In this document: one piece after another, positions 12,962-13,947 of the stretch | Layout: every line of letters begins with the position of its first letter | Position numbering within the stretch: position 1 is the stretch's first letter | Assembly: GCA_014382085.1 (NCBI GenBank) | Contig: JACNKJ010000148.1 | Coordinates: 1 to 13,947, forward strand | Direction: 5' to 3' | Source: a bacterium | GTDB lineage: Bacteria > Krumholzibacteriota > Krumholzibacteriia > JACNKJ01 | DNA: 13,947 nucleotides | Translations under genes and position numbers: made by a program | Notes under the pieces: model-generated | The model's input: the letters and a program-made list of their open reading frames with translations, nothing else | What the model was told of the DNA's origin: nothing | Database searches by the model: none

Positions 12962-13873
12962 ATGAAAAAGCGATTGATCACAGGCGCCCTCTTTGTTGCC
13001 GCACTTCTTGCCGCGGGAATGGCCTTCGGCTACCCACGTGGACGCGGAAACAACGAAGCTTATCAGGACCTGGAACGCTTCACCCTGGCCTATCAGCGCA
13101 TCCTCACCGCCTACGTGGAAGATGTGGATAGCGACCTGCTCATCGACAAGGCTATCGAAGCCATGGTCGAGGAACTCGACGCCTTCAGTGCGGTGCTTGA
13201 GGAAGATCGCTACGACGATCTCATGACGCGCTCCAAGCAGGAGTTCGGCGGATTGGGAATCGTCATCGGATTGCGCGACGATTTCCCCACGGTGATCAGT
13301 CCCATTGAGGACACACCTGCGGCGAGGCTGGGCATTCGCGGCGGAGATCGCATCGAAGAAATCGAAGGCGAGAACACCAAGGGTTGGAAGATTCAAGACG
13401 CGGTGGACAAGCTGCGCGGTAAAAAGGGCAGCGACGTCACCATCGGCATTCGCCGCTTCGGTGAAGACAAATTGGTGCCCTACACCATTACCCGCGACAT
13501 CATCACCGTCACCAGCGTGCCCTATTCCTTCAAGCTCGACGAGTCGGTGGGATATGTGCGCATCAGTAGTTTTGGTGAGAAAACCGCCGACGAATTGAAC
13601 GACGCCGTGAATCAGCTGGAAGAGGGCGGCATCGAAGGTTTGATCGTCGACCTGCGAAACAACCCCGGCGGATTGCTCGATGCGGCCCGCGAGGTCAGCG
13701 AATTCTTCCTGGAATCCGGCCAGCTAATCGTGAGCACCCGCCATCGCGACGGCGTGCTGGGCCAGGAACTCTACGCGCGTGGCGGCAAGCACGTGGTGGG
13801 GGATTATCCGGTTGTGGTTCTCATCAATGAAGGGTCAGCCAGCGCCAGCGAAATCGTGGCGGACGGCGTATAG
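12962..13873 (+). CDS. S41 C-terminal processing protease (CtpA/Prc-like), interrupted by an in-frame amber codon
   Basis: Carboxyl-terminal processing proteases act in the periplasm on misfolded or immature envelope proteins. From ATG 12962 (CGGAGA upstream) there is an N-terminal hydrophobic signal segment (KKRLITGALFVAALLAAGMA), a helical region, a PDZ domain (about 93-180, with FGGLGIVIG and ARLGIRGGDRI), then the S41 core VGYVRISSFGEKTADEL, LIVDLRNNPGGLLD and VLINEGSASASE. Ser294 is the expected nucleophile. Reading stops at TAG (13871-13873) after residue 303, before the catalytic Lys. The same frame continues without shift in family-like sequence to the window end (LGGRKSFGKSSVQ). A TAG in place of a CAG Gln codon fits the alignment position. 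As annotated the product would be inactive. Confidence 0.88.
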   Translation: MKKRLITGALFVAALLAAGMAFGYPRGRGNNEAYQDLERFTLAYQRILTAYVEDVDSDLLIDKAIEAMVEELDAFSAVLEEDRYDDLMTRSKQEFGGLGIVIGLRDDFPTVISPIEDTPAARLGIRGGDRIEEIEGENTKGWKIQDAVDKLRGKKGSDVTIGIRRFGEDKLVPYTITRDIITVTSVPYSFKLDESVGYVRISSFGEKTADELNDAVNQLEEGGIEGLIVDLRNNPGGLLDAAREVSEFFLESGQLIVSTRHRDGVLGQELYARGGKHVVGDYPVVVLINEGSASASEIVADGV

Positions 13874-13947
13874 GACCTGGGCCACGGTCTCCTTGGCGGG
13901 CGAAAGTCCTTCGGCAAGAGCAGCGTGCAGAGCAGTTTTCCCCTGTC
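13874..13947 (+). other. In-frame continuation of the S41 protease beyond the amber stop
   Basis: Right after the TAG the same reading frame gives DLGHGLLGGRKSFGKSSVQ and then SSFPL. This is the expected next block of S41 proteases, including the catalytic Lys of FGK, which falls 25 codons after Ser294; E. coli Prc has the same distance (Ser430 to Lys455). The gene therefore continues past the window edge at sequence level, and only one codon blocks it. Confidence 0.85.

Noticed and set aside
12203..13396. A 397-codon open frame on the minus strand, antisense to tmk and the S41 protease gene.
   Set aside because: It mirrors strongly supported genes in a GC-rich region, has no ribosome binding site, and its translation has no family character.
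13871..13873. Genome-wide reassignment of TAG (for example to Gln).
   Set aside because: The histidine kinase, moeA, EIIA and HU genes all end with TAG at family-typical lengths.

Overview
The window looks like a chromosomal, mostly housekeeping stretch from a Gram-negative bacterium of fairly high GC content. The evidence is an exported beta-barrel protein, a lipobox lipoprotein, Shine-Dalgarno sites of the GGAGG type, and sigma70-like promoters of the form TTGACA/TAATCT. The lipoprotein carries a fibronectin-III-like segment with the phrase SDLAGYKIYR, a style common in FCB-type and poorly cultured phyla, but the sequence alone does not fix the phylum. TAG, TAA and TGA are all used as ordinary stops, so the code appears standard.

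Layout. Bases 1-732 are the right-hand part of an IS30-family insertion sequence. Its terminal inverted repeat is recognisable, but its transposase is broken by a frameshift that coincides with an internal deletion. Next comes a soluble sensor histidine kinase (minus strand, 766-2007), divergent from a molybdenum cofactor pair moaC-moeA (2167-3875) joined by an ATGA overlap. moeA converges with a membrane-anchored DUF4230-type protein; the two stop codons share bases. Upstream of that gene on the minus strand lies an intergenic stretch packed with inverted repeats (4636-4753). Beyond it is a tightly coupled pair: a PTS EIIA/PtsN-like protein and a short C4 zinc-ribbon protein.

From 5798 the plus strand carries rsgA (ribosome assembly GTPase), a cold-shock protein with a TTG start and its own terminator, and a fold-type IV PLP aminotransferase that begins only a few bases after that terminator. 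A bidirectional terminator separates it from a minus-strand fibronectin-like lipoprotein. A gene-free stretch of about 400 bases leads into an HU/IHF-type DNA-binding protein. A second bidirectional terminator separates HU from a minus-strand outer-membrane beta-barrel protein. The last block on the plus strand holds nadE-rsmI (stop/start overlap), a CDP-alcohol phosphatidyltransferase overlapping thymidylate kinase (tmk), and an S41 C-terminal processing protease.

The genes cover cofactor synthesis (Moco, NAD), ribosome maturation (RsgA, RsmI), nucleotide and lipid precursors (Tmk, CDP-alcohol transferase) and envelope proteins. I do not see a convincing novel multi-gene system. The observations most worth checking are: an in-frame amber codon in the S41 protease exactly between the catalytic Ser and Lys; the internally deleted IS30 transposase with an IR-like copy at the neighbouring kinase stop codon; and the unexplained hairpin-rich spacer at 4636-4753.
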